Positions 11,194 to 19,981 of a DNA stretch of 64,000 nt are shown piece after piece. The notes under the pieces were generated by a model, which did not search any database, was not told where the DNA came from, and saw only the letters and a program-made list of their open reading frames with translations. Source of the stretch: Pseudomonas fildesensis (GTDB lineage Bacteria > Pseudomonadota > Gammaproteobacteria > Pseudomonadales > Pseudomonadaceae); assembly GCF_001050345.1 (NCBI RefSeq), contig NZ_LFMW01000004.1, positions 402,616-466,615 of the forward strand, given 5' to 3'. The translations under genes were made by a program, and so were the position numbers. Numbering within the stretch: position 1 is the stretch's first letter; each line of letters begins with the position of its first letter.

Positions 11194-11312
11194 TTAAGAA
11201 ACCAAGACATAAGACTCTTGCAAAAATGAGCGCAGCGACCTCAATCAACGACCGCAAATCCAGCGCTTGAGTCCATTACAAACAGCTTTGCAAGAGACTC
11301 ACCCCACAAACG

Positions 11313-11342
11313 AAAAAGCCCCGTCGCGAGACAGGGCTTTTC
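11313..11342 (-). terminator. Terminator after rpmA
   Basis: On the minus strand AAAAGCCCTG and CGGGGCTTTTT pair around a short loop, with a T-run after the stem. It ends the rplU-rpmA transcript before cgtA. Confidence 0.85.
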
Positions 11343-11356
11343 CAGCGATCGCGCAA

Positions 11357-11614
11357 TTAAGCTGCGACGACGCTCACGTAACGGCGGTTGAAAGCGCCTT
11401 TTACTTCAAACTTGATCACGCCTTCGATTTTCGCGAAGAGGGTGTGATCTTTACCCATGCCAACACCGTAACCGGCGTGGAATTGGGTGCCGCGCTGACG
11501 CACGATGATGTTGCCCGGAATGATCTTCTGGCCGCCATACATCTTCACGCCAAGGCGTTTGGCTTCTGAGTCGCGACCGTTACGGGTACTACCACCAGCT
11601 TTTTTGTGTGCCAT
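11357..11614 (-). CDS. rpmA: 50S ribosomal protein L27
   Basis: An 85-residue basic protein with the L27 N-terminus [15 protein letters not shown] that reaches towards the peptidyl transferase centre. There is no cleavable N-terminal extension of the Firmicutes kind. It lies 34 bases after rplU on the same strand. Confidence 0.98.
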   Translation of the reverse strand: MAHKKAGGSTRNGRDSEAKRLGVKMYGGQKIIPGNIIVRQRGTQFHAGYGVGMGKDHTLFAKIEGVIKFEVKGAFNRRYVSVVAA

Positions 11615-11648
11615 GAGTCAATTCTCCTAGTGAGGAATTAGGCTGAAA

Positions 11649-11963
11649 TTAAGCCTGAATACCGGTGATTTTGATCTCGGTGTACCACTGGCGGTGGCCC
11701 ATACGCTTCATGTGGTGCTTACGACGACGGAACTTGATGATGCGGATTTTATCGTGACGACCTTGGGAAATCACTTCAGCCACAACGGTAGCGCCAGCAA
11801 CAACTGGAGCGCCGATGTTCACGTCATCGCCATTGGCGACCAACAGAACGCGATCAAAAGTAACGGATTCGCCGGTAGCGATTTCCAGTTTTTCGATCTT
11901 CAGGTATTCACCTGGGGCGACCTTGTATTGCTTGCCACCAGTAACAATTACTGCGTACGACAT
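11649..11963 (-). CDS. rplU: 50S ribosomal protein L21
   Basis: A 104-residue protein beginning [14 protein letters not shown], the standard L21 start, and ending with the basic K-F-R-R-R-K-H-H region. The start at 11963 is chosen because the upstream in-frame stretch of 30 residues is not L21. It is transcribed divergently from ispB across a 239-base gap that should hold both promoters. Confidence 0.98.
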   Translation of the reverse strand: MSYAVIVTGGKQYKVAPGEYLKIEKLEIATGESVTFDRVLLVANGDDVNIGAPVVAGATVVAEVISQGRHDKIRIIKFRRRKHHMKRMGHRQWYTEIKITGIQA

Positions 11964-12202
11964 GGTATTTCTCCGATAATCCTGCTCACCCAGCGCTTTA
12001 TAAGAAGAGGTATTGGCTGGCATGGCTGCATGGGATGGACGTCCCGAATGCAATTGCGTAAGGCAGGTGCTGCCCAGGAAGTTCAGGGTGCGCGATTGTA
12101 CGCAAGCCTTTGATACGTTGCAAGTGGCCGTCTATCGCGCCTTGACACTGCGGGGTCAGGGTCCTAGCATGCCGCGCAACCCTTCTGGAGCGACTGTCGC
12201 TG

Positions 12203-13171
12203 ATGCAACCCCAAGCTTTCTACCGCGCGGTCGCGGACGATTTTAGCGCCGTCGACGGCATCATCAAGCAGCAGCTGACGTCTAAAGTGCCGTTGGTCTC
12301 CAAAATTGGCGACTACATTACGTCGGCGGGCGGCAAACGCCTGCGTCCTTTATTAGTGTTGCTGTGTGGCAAGGCCCTTGGCCGCGAAGGCGATGACCTG
12401 CGCCTGCTGGCCGCCACCATCGAATTCCTGCACACCGCCACCCTGCTGCATGACGACGTGGTCGACATGTCCGGCATGCGCCGTGGCCGCGAGACCGCCA
12501 ATGCCATGTGGGGCAATGCGCCCAGCGTGCTGGTGGGCGATTTCCTGTACTCGCGCTCATTTGAAATGATGGTCGAGCTGGGCTCGATGCCGGTGATGAA
12601 GATTCTTTCACAAGCCACGCGCATTATCGCCGAAGGCGAAGTGTTGCAGCTGTCGAAGGTCCGCGACGCCAGCACCACTGAAGAAACCTACATGGAAGTG
12701 ATTCGCGGCAAGACCGCGATGCTCTTCGAAGCCTCGACCCACAGTGCCGCCGCCCTGTGCGAAGCCACGGCTGAACAGGCTGAAGCCCTGCGCACCTTTG
12801 GTGACCACCTGGGCGTGGCGTTCCAACTGGTGGACGACCTGCTTGACTACCGTGGCGATGCCGAAACCCTGGGCAAGAACGTGGGTGACGACCTGGCCGA
12901 GGGCAAACCGACCCTGCCGCTGATCTACACCATGCGCGAAGGCACCCCGGAACAGGCAGCCCTGGTGCGCAAGGCGATCCAGAAAGGCGGGATCGAAGAC
13001 CTGGAAAGCATCCGTGAGGCCGTGGAAGCTTCGGGCTCCCTGGACTACACCGCACAACTGGCGCGGGACTACGTGGCACGCGCCATCAAGTGCCTGGAAG
13101 CCCTCCCGGCCAGCGAATACCGGGACGCCCTGGTTGAGCTGAGTGAGTTCGCGGTCGCGCGTACTCATTGA
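12203..13171 (+). CDS. ispB: Polyprenyl diphosphate synthase (IspB)
   Basis: A 322-residue trans-prenyltransferase. The first aspartate-rich motif is D84-D-V-V-D88 and the second D211-D-L-L-D215; G-G-K-R-L-R-P lies at 43-49. It builds the isoprenoid side chain of ubiquinone. E. coli IspB makes octaprenyl diphosphate; Pseudomonas mainly uses ubiquinone-9, so the product here is probably nonaprenyl (solanesyl) diphosphate. The position opposite rplU-rpmA is the usual one in gammaproteobacteria. Confidence 0.94.
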   Translation: MQPQAFYRAVADDFSAVDGIIKQQLTSKVPLVSKIGDYITSAGGKRLRPLLVLLCGKALGREGDDLRLLAATIEFLHTATLLHDDVVDMSGMRRGRETANAMWGNAPSVLVGDFLYSRSFEMMVELGSMPVMKILSQATRIIAEGEVLQLSKVRDASTTEETYMEVIRGKTAMLFEASTHSAAALCEATAEQAEALRTFGDHLGVAFQLVDDLLDYRGDAETLGKNVGDDLAEGKPTLPLIYTMREGTPEQAALVRKAIQKGGIEDLESIREAVEASGSLDYTAQLARDYVARAIKCLEALPASEYRDALVELSEFAVARTH

Positions 13172-13179
13172 TCTCTCTG

Positions 13180-13203
13180 TGGAGCCGGCTTGCCGGCTCC
13201 TAC
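13180..13203. repeat. Single REP palindrome
   Basis: GTGGAGCCGG-CTTG-CCGGCTCCTAC forms a hairpin 9 bases after the ispB stop. It may stabilise the 3' end of the ispB message. Confidence 0.75.
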
Positions 13204-13274
13204 AAAATCCCCTTCGCGTCAAAACCCTATATAATGTGCGACTTTTAGCCATCCCTGACTCTCAAGGAGCTTTA

Positions 13275-13616
13275 GTGAGCACGTTGCCACCCTGCCCGAA
13301 ATGCAATTCCGAATTCACCTACGAAGACGGCGCCCAGCTGATCTGCCCGGAATGCGCCCATGAGTGGTCCGCCGCATGCGAGGCCGAAGTGGCCAGCGAT
13401 GAAACCGTGAAGAAAGACTCTGTGGGCAACGTCCTGCAGGACGGTGACACCATCACCGTGATCAAGGACCTCAAGGTCAAGGGCACCTCCCTGGTCGTCA
13501 AGGTCGGCACCAAGGTCAAGAACATCCGCCTGTGCGACGGCGACCACGATATCGATTGCAAGATCGACGGTATCGGCCCGATGAAACTCAAGTCCGAATT
13601 CGTCCGCAAGGTCTGA
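13275..13616 (+). CDS. phnA: PhnA/YjdM family zinc-ribbon protein
   Basis: A 113-residue protein with an N-terminal zinc ribbon, C7-P-K-C10 and C24-P-E-C27, followed by a small beta-rich PhnA domain (about 45-113) with [11 protein letters not shown]. The family was named from a phosphonate locus but is not needed for phosphonate use; some members are linked to phosphonoacetate hydrolysis. I chose the GTG at 13275, preceded by AAGGAG at the right distance; the upstream in-frame stretch has no ribosome site. A TATAAT at 13230-13235 is a good -10, with a weak -35. Confidence 0.9.
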   Translation: MSTLPPCPKCNSEFTYEDGAQLICPECAHEWSAACEAEVASDETVKKDSVGNVLQDGDTITVIKDLKVKGTSLVVKVGTKVKNIRLCDGDHDIDCKIDGIGPMKLKSEFVRKV

Positions 13617-13629
13617 ATAAGCTGCTTCC

Positions 13630-13650
13630 ATCCCGCGCCCGTCGCGGGAT
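13630..13650 (+). terminator. Terminator after phnA
   Basis: ATCCCGCG-CCCGT-CGCGGGAT forms an eight-base-pair GC-rich stem 14 bases after the stop, followed by GGCGTTT. The T-run is short. Confidence 0.6.
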
Positions 13651-13735
13651 GGCGTTTCGCCCTCCCCATTGATCGAACGCAATATCCACACAGAAAAACC
13701 AGGAAATCGCCAATAGGCACTTGCTATTCTACGAA

Positions 13736-13750
13736 TAAGAATTATTCTCA
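13736..13750. promoter_or_regulatory. Fur box
   Basis: TAAGAAT-T-ATTCTCA matches the 7-1-7 Fur dimer motif (TGAGAAT-N-ATTCTCA) with one change. It lies 25 bases before the ATG of the next gene, over the likely promoter. Iron-loaded Fur would repress this gene. Confidence 0.75.
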
Positions 13751-13774
13751 TTGAACTCATCAAGGAGAACGACC

Positions 13775-14032
13775 ATGACTTATTTGATAGATGCCTGGCT
13801 GGACCGACCACACCCTTACCTGCGAATCCTGCATCGGGAAACCGGGGAAGTGTGCGCTGTGCTGGAAGAAGAAGCGCTGAATGAACTGCAGGACCAGGGC
13901 GATCTGGACGTCAACGGCCTGAGTTCCAGTGAACCTGGCGTGCTGAAAGAGGTGGTGCGTAACTTGTTTCTGTTCTGCTATGCCCGAGCGTTGCGCCCGG
14001 CCACGGAGCTGCATGGCAAGTTTCATCCATGA
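13775..14032 (+). CDS. Small conserved protein, Fur-regulated (PA4570-like)
   Basis: An 85-residue acidic cytoplasmic protein beginning M-T-Y-L-I-D-A-W-L-D, with no signal peptide or membrane segment. AAGGAG at 13762-13767 supports the ATG at 13775. Its place between the ispB region and fklB matches P. aeruginosa PA4570, which I recall as a strongly iron-starvation-induced gene of unknown function; the Fur box upstream agrees. One cysteine lies in V-C-A-V and one in F-C-Y. I do not know what it does; candidates are an iron-sparing adaptor or a small regulator. Confidence 0.8.
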   Translation: MTYLIDAWLDRPHPYLRILHRETGEVCAVLEEEALNELQDQGDLDVNGLSSSEPGVLKEVVRNLFLFCYARALRPATELHGKFHP

Positions 14033-14056
14033 GCCAACCTGAATACACCTGCCTCA

Positions 14057-14186
14057 TGTGGGAGCTGGCGTGTTGTGGCGAGCACGCTTGCTTGCGCTGG
14101 GGTGCGAAGCGCCCCTAACAGCCGACGACTGCTGCGCAGCCGAGCGGGAGCAAGCTCACTCGCCACAACAAGCCCGGCTCCACACA
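14057..14186. repeat. Nested REP doublet
   Basis: Outer arms TGTGGGAGCTGG and its degenerate complement flank an inner pair GTTGTGGCGAG and CTCGCCACAAC. The element fills most of the gap between the small Fur-box gene and fklB, which converge on it. Confidence 0.8.
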
Positions 14187-14212
14187 AAGCCAGGCGCATT
14201 GATGAACAGGTC

Positions 14213-14830
14213 TTACAGAACGTCGAGCAGCTCGACGTCGAACACCAGAACGCTGTGCGGCGGGATGCTGCCAACGCCTTGAGCGCCGTAAGCCAGTTCG
14301 CTCGGCACGTACAGACGCCATTTGCTGCCGGCATTCATCAGTTGCAGGGCTTCGGTCCAGCCGGCAATCACGCCGCCAACCGGGAATTCTGCAGGCTGGC
14401 CACGCTCGTAGGAGCTGTCGAACACAGTGCCGTCGATCAGGGTGCCGTGGTAGTGAGTACGCACTTGGTCTTCACGGGTCGGCTTGGCACCGTCACCGGC
14501 AGTCAGCACTTCAAATTGCAGGCCGGAAGCCAGCGTAGTGATGCCATCACGCTTGGCGTTTTCAGCCAGGAAAGCCAGGCCAGCGCCAGCAGCCGCTTCA
14601 GCCTTGGCCGCCGCTTCGGCTTGCATGATTTCGCGGATAACCTTGAAGCTTGCGGCCATTTGTTCTTGGTCAACACGGCTTGGCTTGCCGGCGAACGCGT
14701 CGGTCAGGCCAGCCAGGATCGCGTCCAGGCTTACGCCCGGTGGAGGGTTGTCGCGCAGTTGGTCGCCCAACTGACGGCCAATACCGTAGCTGACGCGGGT
14801 TTCGTCGGTGGACAGATTAACGTCGGACAT
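14213..14830 (-). CDS. fklB: FKBP-type peptidyl-prolyl isomerase FklB
   Basis: A 205-residue protein. The N-terminal helical dimerisation part (about 1-95) resembles FkpA/Mip; the C-terminal FKBP domain (about 105-205) has V-x-T-H-Y-H-G-T-L-I-D-G-T-V-F-D-S-S-Y, the G-W-T-E-A-L segment and P-P-H-S-V-L-V-F-D-V-E-L. No signal peptide is seen, so it is cytoplasmic, as in E. coli FklB (FKBP22). It speeds cis-trans isomerisation of proline bonds and acts as a chaperone. Confidence 0.93.
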   Translation of the reverse strand: MSDVNLSTDETRVSYGIGRQLGDQLRDNPPPGVSLDAILAGLTDAFAGKPSRVDQEQMAASFKVIREIMQAEAAAKAEAAAGAGLAFLAENAKRDGITTLASGLQFEVLTAGDGAKPTREDQVRTHYHGTLIDGTVFDSSYERGQPAEFPVGGVIAGWTEALQLMNAGSKWRLYVPSELAYGAQGVGSIPPHSVLVFDVELLDVL

Positions 14831-15081
14831 GAAGAGGCTCCGCTGTAGGGCCGCGGGTTTCCCGTGCGGCCCAGAACTAAAAGGGCCAGCAGACTAGCAC
14901 AGAATGTGGGGGCCGGATGAGCCCGCGCCACAGCCTGTCTACCGCTACCGGGCGCCACGCGTCGCCTTGCGCAAAAAATCATTTCAGCTTCCCGCCCCTC
15001 CGCCGATACAGCCCTACACCTTGGCTGGCTCAAACAACAACACCGTCCAGCAGACAGACATCACTTTTTGCGGAGCATTCG

Positions 15082-17001
15082 ATGAATAGCTGGTTCGGCA
15101 ACATCAGCGTCAACCTCAAACTCGGCCTGGGCTTCGGCCTGGTGCTTGTCCTCACGTCGATCCTGGCGCTGACCGGCTGGACCAGTCTTGGCAGCCTGAT
15201 CGACCGCAGCAACTGGATGAGCGACATCACCCAGCTCAATGCCTCCCTGACCAAGCTGCGTATCGTGCGCCTGCAGTACATGCTGGCCAATGGCGATGAG
15301 GCAGTAGCGCAGAACGTACAGACCAGCCTGGATGCCTTCTCCGCCCAGCAGCAAAAGCTCCTGAACAGTTTCAAGAGCCCGGAAAACGTCAAGCTGCTCA
15401 ACGAACAGAAAGCCGTCATTACCGCCTATCAGCAGTCGCTGAACAAAATGCGTGAGGCCTACCGTAACGGTAACGCGGCGCGCCAAGTCATGGGCGACAA
15501 GGCTGACATTGCCAACGCACAGATCGACGCGCTGAACACCAGCGTGGAGCAGATGCCCGACAGCCCGGAGCGCTTCACCCAGTTTCAAGCCGTAACCCAT
15601 GCCAAATACGAATTCCAGTTGGCCCGCTATGAAGTGCGTGGCTACACCGGCAACGTCAATGCCGACACTGAAGCCCGTGCCGCCGCGCAGATCGAAAAAG
15701 CCATCAGTGGCTTGAAAGGCCTCAGCACCGCATTCGGCGCCAGCCAGCAAACCGCACTGACTTCGCTGGAAAGCGCCCTCGGCGCCTATCGCAGTGCCGT
15801 ACAGAGCTACAAGGCCGCCAATGCCAACATCGTCACTGCCCGTGCCGAAATGACCACCCAAGGCGCTGACATCGTCACCATCAGCGACAAGCTGTACGAC
15901 ATCCAACTGGAACGTCGCGACGCCGAAAGCGCCCAGGCCCGAAGCCTGCAACTGATCAGCACCTTGCTGGCCCTGTTGGTGGGCATCATCGCTGCCTGGG
16001 TGATCACCCGCCAGATCACCCGCCCGATCCAGGAAACCCTGGCCGTGGTGGAGCGTATTGCTTCCGGCGACTTGAGCCACAACATCCAGGTCACCCGTCG
16101 CGATGAACTGGGCGTGTTGCAACAAGGCATCCAGCGCATGGGCACGACCCTGCGCGAGCTGATCAGCGGGATTCGCGACGGTGTAACCCAGATCGCCAGT
16201 GCTGCCGAAGAGTTGTCGGCCGTCACCGAGCAGACCAGCGCAGGCGTCAACAGCCAGAAGATCGAGACCGATCAAGTCGCCACCGCAATGCATGAAATGA
16301 CCGCCACCGTGCAGGAAGTTGCGCGCAATGCCGAACAGGCTTCCCTGGCCGCTGCCGATGCCGATGGCCAAGCCCGCGCAGGCGACAAGGTGGTGGCCGA
16401 AGCCATCGCCCAGATCGAACGCCTGGCCGCCGAAGTGGCGCGCTCCACCGATGCCATGGCCCACCTGCAACAAGAGAGCAACAAGATCGGCAGCGTGATG
16501 GACGTGATCAAGGCCGTGGCCGAACAGACCAACCTGCTGGCGCTCAACGCAGCGATTGAAGCCGCGCGTGCCGGTGAAGCCGGTCGCGGGTTTGCCGTGG
16601 TGGCTGACGAAGTGCGAGGCCTGGCCCAGCGCACCCAGAAATCCACCGAGGAAATCGAAGGTCTGGTGGCCGGTTTGCAGAACGGCACCCAGCAAGTGGC
16701 CAACGTGATGAACAACAGCCGCAGCCTGACCGACAGCAGCGTAGAGCTGACGCGCAAAGCCGGTGTGTCACTGGAAAACATCACCCGGACGGTGTCGAAC
16801 ATCCAGTCGATGAACCAGCAGATTGCAGCGGCTGCCGAGCAACAAAGTGCCGTAGCTGAAGAGATCAGCCGCAGTATCGTCAACGTGCGTGATGTGTCGG
16901 AGCAGACGGCTACCGCGAGCGACGAGACGGCCAAGTCGAGTATTGAACTGGCGCGTTTGGGTAGCCAGTTGCAGCAGATGGTCAGTCATTTCCGGGTGTA
17001 A
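15082..17001 (+). CDS. Methyl-accepting chemotaxis protein (HBM sensor type)
   Basis: A 639-residue transmembrane chemoreceptor. It has a short cytoplasmic start, TM1 (about 12-34), a helical periplasmic sensor of about 255 residues, TM2 (about 290-312), HAMP (about 312-365) and a signalling domain whose hairpin tip [18 protein letters not shown] lies near residues 480-497. The all-helical sensor of this size fits the HBM class (McpS-like; several bind TCA-cycle acids), but the ligand is not determined. I chose the ATG at 15082 with CGGAG upstream; an in-frame reading from 14917 adds a proline/arginine-rich stretch that is not expected. Confidence 0.92.
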   Translation: MNSWFGNISVNLKLGLGFGLVLVLTSILALTGWTSLGSLIDRSNWMSDITQLNASLTKLRIVRLQYMLANGDEAVAQNVQTSLDAFSAQQQKLLNSFKSPENVKLLNEQKAVITAYQQSLNKMREAYRNGNAARQVMGDKADIANAQIDALNTSVEQMPDSPERFTQFQAVTHAKYEFQLARYEVRGYTGNVNADTEARAAAQIEKAISGLKGLSTAFGASQQTALTSLESALGAYRSAVQSYKAANANIVTARAEMTTQGADIVTISDKLYDIQLERRDAESAQARSLQLISTLLALLVGIIAAWVITRQITRPIQETLAVVERIASGDLSHNIQVTRRDELGVLQQGIQRMGTTLRELISGIRDGVTQIASAAEELSAVTEQTSAGVNSQKIETDQVATAMHEMTATVQEVARNAEQASLAAADADGQARAGDKVVAEAIAQIERLAAEVARSTDAMAHLQQESNKIGSVMDVIKAVAEQTNLLALNAAIEAARAGEAGRGFAVVADEVRGLAQRTQKSTEEIEGLVAGLQNGTQQVANVMNNSRSLTDSSVELTRKAGVSLENITRTVSNIQSMNQQIAAAAEQQSAVAEEISRSIVNVRDVSEQTATASDETAKSSIELARLGSQLQQMVSHFRV

Positions 17002-17030
17002 AAACTTACATCCCGACTGAGCGCGATCAC

Positions 17031-17060
17031 TGTGGCGAGGGAGCTTGCTCCCTCGCCACA
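17031..17060. repeat. REP palindrome
   Basis: TGTGGCGAGGGAGC and its exact complement meet at TT, giving a 14-base-pair hairpin 29 bases after the chemoreceptor stop. The following 135 bases up to the terminator hold nothing I recognise. Confidence 0.85.
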
Positions 17061-17195
17061 AGTACACACTTAGACATACTCGGCCCTCCCTGAGTTGGGC
17101 CTTACCTCCAGCGCACTTACCGGAACACGTGAGCCTTCGGACGCGGGTCAGCGCTTCCAGTAAGATAGCAACCCCAGCCGCAAACTGGGATTGCA

Positions 17196-17230
17196 ATAAA
17201 AAACCGCCCTACTAAGGCGGTTTTTTATTG
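17196..17230. terminator. Bidirectional terminator
   Basis: AATAAAAAACCGCC-CTACTAA-GGCGGTTTTTTATT is a near-perfect palindrome with A and T runs on both sides, placed between the chemoreceptor and the convergent glyoxalase-fold gene. Confidence 0.93.
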
Positions 17231-17245
17231 CCTGCGATTTACCGC

Positions 17246-17614
17246 TCAGCCCTCGCCTTCCTCCACAAACACCACCCGATTCCCAAACGGGTCGTTGATG
17301 CTCATCTCCCGCGAGCCCCAAGGCGTTGCCTCAACCCCAGGCTTGGCATAACGGTAATCCTTGCCCAGCAATTGCTGCTGATAAGCGTCCACTCCCTGCG
17401 CCTGAATTCGCACCGCTGCGCCCGGCGAGGCATCGCCATGATGCTCGGACAAATGCAGCACGCACTCCCCCAACGACACCTGCAGATACAGCGGAAAATT
17501 CGCCTCGAACCGGTGCTGCCAATCAACCTTGAACCCCAGGAACTCGACGTAGAATTCCAGGGCCTTGGCCTCGTCGAAAATTCGCAAAATGGGGGTGACT
17601 TTTCCTAAGTGCAT
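17246..17614 (-). CDS. VOC (glyoxalase/bleomycin resistance) superfamily protein
   Basis: A 122-residue single-domain protein with the vicinal oxygen chelate pattern: T-P-I-L-R-I-F-D-E-A-K-A-L-E-F-Y near the start, L-H-L-S-E-H-H-G-D in the middle and the C-terminal D-P-F-G-N-R-V-V-F-V-E. Members bind metals or hold small molecules such as bleomycin; neither role can be assigned here. I chose M-H-L-G-K-V at 17614 rather than an upstream start that adds ten poorly conserved residues. Confidence 0.82.
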   Translation of the reverse strand: MHLGKVTPILRIFDEAKALEFYVEFLGFKVDWQHRFEANFPLYLQVSLGECVLHLSEHHGDASPGAAVRIQAQGVDAYQQQLLGKDYRYAKPGVEATPWGSREMSINDPFGNRVVFVEEGEG

Positions 17615-17643
17615 GGCGACCGCTCCGTGTAAAAGAGCGCCCA

Positions 17644-19107
17644 CTATAGAGTCGAAAACCCGCCACGCAAATCCCCGCTGCGCGCCAAAAACCGCCCCGG
17701 GCGCTGACCGTTCGCCTGCCCATCGCTATAGCTCAACACCCCGTTGATCCACACACCCTCAATCCCTTCAGCCGCGCGTTGAGGCTCTTTGAAATCTGCC
17801 ACATCCCGCACGCGCAACGGGTCGAACAGCACCAGGTCCGCCCAATGCCCTTCGCGAATTTCACCGCGCTCGGACAAGCCGAACCGAGCCGCCGACAACC
17901 CAGTCATCTTGTGTACGGCCGTGTGCAACGGGAACAACCCGACATCCCGGCTGAAGTGCCCCAGCACCCGCGCAAATGCGCCCCACAAACGCGGATGAGG
18001 GAACGGATCTTCAGGCAACCCGTCAGACCCCACCATCGACAACGGATGCGCCAGGATGCGCCGCACATCGGCTTCATCCATCCCGTAGTACACCGCCCCC
18101 GCCGGTTGCAGGCGACGTGCAGCATCGATCAACGAAACGTCCCACTCGGCCGCGATATCCTGCAAGTCCCGCCCGCCGACTTCCGGGTGCGGCGTCGACC
18201 AGGTGATGGTGATACGAAAGGCATCGGTGACTTGCTTGAGGTCCAGGGTCGAAGAACTCGCCGCATAGGGATAACAGTCACACCCCACCGGATGTGTTTT
18301 CGCAGCCGCTTCCAACGACGCCAACAGTTTCGGACTACGCCCCCAGTTACCCGCGCCGGCGCATTTGAGGTGGGAAATGATCACCGGCACCCTGGCATGC
18401 CGGCCGATCAGAAACGCTTCGTCCATCGCCTCCAGCACCGGCTCGAATTCACTGCGCAAATGCGTGGTGTACATCGCACCGAACGCCGTGAGTTCTTCGC
18501 TGAGTTGCAGCACTTCATCGGTCTCGGCACTGAACGCGCTGGCATACGCCAGGCCAGTGGATAACCCGAGGGCGCCGGCTTCGAGGCTCTCCTGCAATTG
18601 CACACGCATCGCCGTGATTTCATCGGGCGTGGCGGTGCGTTGCAGGTCGTCCATATGGTTGCTGCGCAGCGCAGTGTGGCCAATCAGCGCCGCAACGTTG
18701 ACCGCCGGGTGGGCGTTTTCCACAGCAGCGCGGTAATCGGCAAAACGCGGATAGACGAACGCCTCACGCTTGCCCAGCAGGTTCATTGGGTCCGGTGGAT
18801 CACTGCGCAAACTGACCGGCGAAGCGCTGATGCCGCAATTGCCGACGATCACCGTGGTCACGCCCTGGCTGAGCTTGGGCAGCATCTGCGGATGGCGAAT
18901 CACCACTGTATCGTCGTGGGTGTGCACGTCGATAAACCCCGGCGCCAACACGCGGCCGGCTGCGTCAAGTTCATGCACGCCATGGGCGGCCGACAGATCG
19001 CCGATTTTTTCAATACGCCCGTCGCGCAACCCCACATCTGCGACGTAACCGGGCGTGTTGCTGCCATCAATGATCAGCGCCTGGCGAATCAGCGTGTCGT
19101 ACTTCAT
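17644..19107 (-). CDS. N-acyl-D-amino-acid deacylase (D-aminoacylase)
   Basis: A 487-residue amidohydrolase that releases free D-amino acids from N-acyl forms. The metal site motif D-V-H-T-H-D-D is at 60-66, and C91 in G-N-C-G-I-S matches the cysteine metal ligand of the Alcaligenes enzyme. The C-terminal L-S-E-R-G-E-I-R-E-G-H-W-A-D-L-V-L-F-D is typical. Start at 19107, one base after the rpiR stop, so the genes are coupled; the in-frame sequence upstream is the out-of-frame reading of rpiR. With RpiR and GntP it forms a small uptake and catabolic operon. Confidence 0.9.
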   Translation of the reverse strand: MKYDTLIRQALIIDGSNTPGYVADVGLRDGRIEKIGDLSAAHGVHELDAAGRVLAPGFIDVHTHDDTVVIRHPQMLPKLSQGVTTVIVGNCGISASPVSLRSDPPDPMNLLGKREAFVYPRFADYRAAVENAHPAVNVAALIGHTALRSNHMDDLQRTATPDEITAMRVQLQESLEAGALGLSTGLAYASAFSAETDEVLQLSEELTAFGAMYTTHLRSEFEPVLEAMDEAFLIGRHARVPVIISHLKCAGAGNWGRSPKLLASLEAAAKTHPVGCDCYPYAASSSTLDLKQVTDAFRITITWSTPHPEVGGRDLQDIAAEWDVSLIDAARRLQPAGAVYYGMDEADVRRILAHPLSMVGSDGLPEDPFPHPRLWGAFARVLGHFSRDVGLFPLHTAVHKMTGLSAARFGLSERGEIREGHWADLVLFDPLRVRDVADFKEPQRAAEGIEGVWINGVLSYSDGQANGQRPGRFLARSGDLRGGFSTL

Positions 19108-19108
19108 A

Positions 19109-19969
19109 TCAGTCTCCAAGCGGCAGGCTATCGGGGCCGCCGCGATAATCGTCCAGGGCCAGCTTGATCCGTCGCAGGCGTTCCTGGTTGTCGTCGGGCA
19201 TGGCCAGCGCCAGCTCGGTGGCGAGCAGGTCGATGGCCAACAGCATGCCGTAGCGCGCCGCCGTGGGTTTGTAGATAAAGCTGGTTTCGGCCGGCTGCAG
19301 CGGTAGCAAGACATCCGCCAACTGAGCCAGGGGTGAGTCGGCCAGGGTGATGGCGACGATGCGCGCGTTATAGTTGCGGGCCAGCGCCACCACGTCGAGC
19401 AGTTCGGGGGTGAGGCCGGTCAGCGAGCACACGATCAGCACATGTTCCGGGCCCAACGTTGCGGCCGTCACACGCATCATTACCGGGTCGTGGCACGCCG
19501 CAATCGGGTAACCCAAACGCACCAGCCGCACCTGTAATTCATCGCTGCACAGGCTCGACGGGCCGCCCATACCAAATGCGTGGATCATCCGCGCCCGGCC
19601 CAGCAGGTTGACCGCATCGACAAAGCTGGCTTGGTTAAAGCCCGACAGGTGCTGACGCAACGTCGCTTCGATGTCGCCGAGAATCTGCCGGTGAAACGCC
19701 GACTGTTCCGGCAACCCCGTCGGATCGAGGAAACGACTGCCGACGCCACTGGCCTGGGCCAACTGCAAGCGTAAATCGCGCAGATCGCGGCAGCCGACGC
19801 TGCGCGCAAAACGCGACAAGGTAGCAGTACTGACCTCGGCCCGCTGGGACAACTCTTCCAGGCTGGCCGACGCGGCAAAGCCCACGTCATCCAGCATCAG
19901 TTTGGCGATTCGCCCTTCGCCGGCGCTGAAGGAATCCTGGCGGGCGCGGATCTGGTAGAGGATGTCCAT
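19109..19969 (-). CDS. MurR/RpiR family transcriptional regulator
   Basis: A 286-residue regulator with an N-terminal RpiR helix-turn-helix (about 1-77, including S-L-E-E-L-S-Q-R-A-E-V-S-T-A-T-L-S-R-F-A) and a C-terminal SIS domain (about 125-265) that usually binds a phosphosugar or related effector. It lies inside the operon, 12 bases after gntP and one base before the deacylase gene, so it probably controls its own operon. The effector may be an N-acyl-D-amino acid or a breakdown product; this is inferred from position only. Confidence 0.88.
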   Translation of the reverse strand: MDILYQIRARQDSFSAGEGRIAKLMLDDVGFAASASLEELSQRAEVSTATLSRFARSVGCRDLRDLRLQLAQASGVGSRFLDPTGLPEQSAFHRQILGDIEATLRQHLSGFNQASFVDAVNLLGRARMIHAFGMGGPSSLCSDELQVRLVRLGYPIAACHDPVMMRVTAATLGPEHVLIVCSLTGLTPELLDVVALARNYNARIVAITLADSPLAQLADVLLPLQPAETSFIYKPTAARYGMLLAIDLLATELALAMPDDNQERLRRIKLALDDYRGGPDSLPLGD

Positions 19970-19981
19970 GAGGTCTCCGGG

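Noticed and set aside
14917..15081. Longer N-terminus of the chemoreceptor
   Set aside because: A Pro/Arg-rich stretch before TM1 is not expected; the ATG at 15082 has a good ribosome site.
15061..16695. 544-codon open frame opposite the chemoreceptor
   Set aside because: Repetitive Gly/His/Gln/Val composition typical of antisense to GC-rich helical coding sequence; no ribosome site.
17644..19314. Longer D-aminoacylase starting inside rpiR
   Set aside because: The extra N-terminus is the out-of-frame reading of rpiR; the family start is at 19107.
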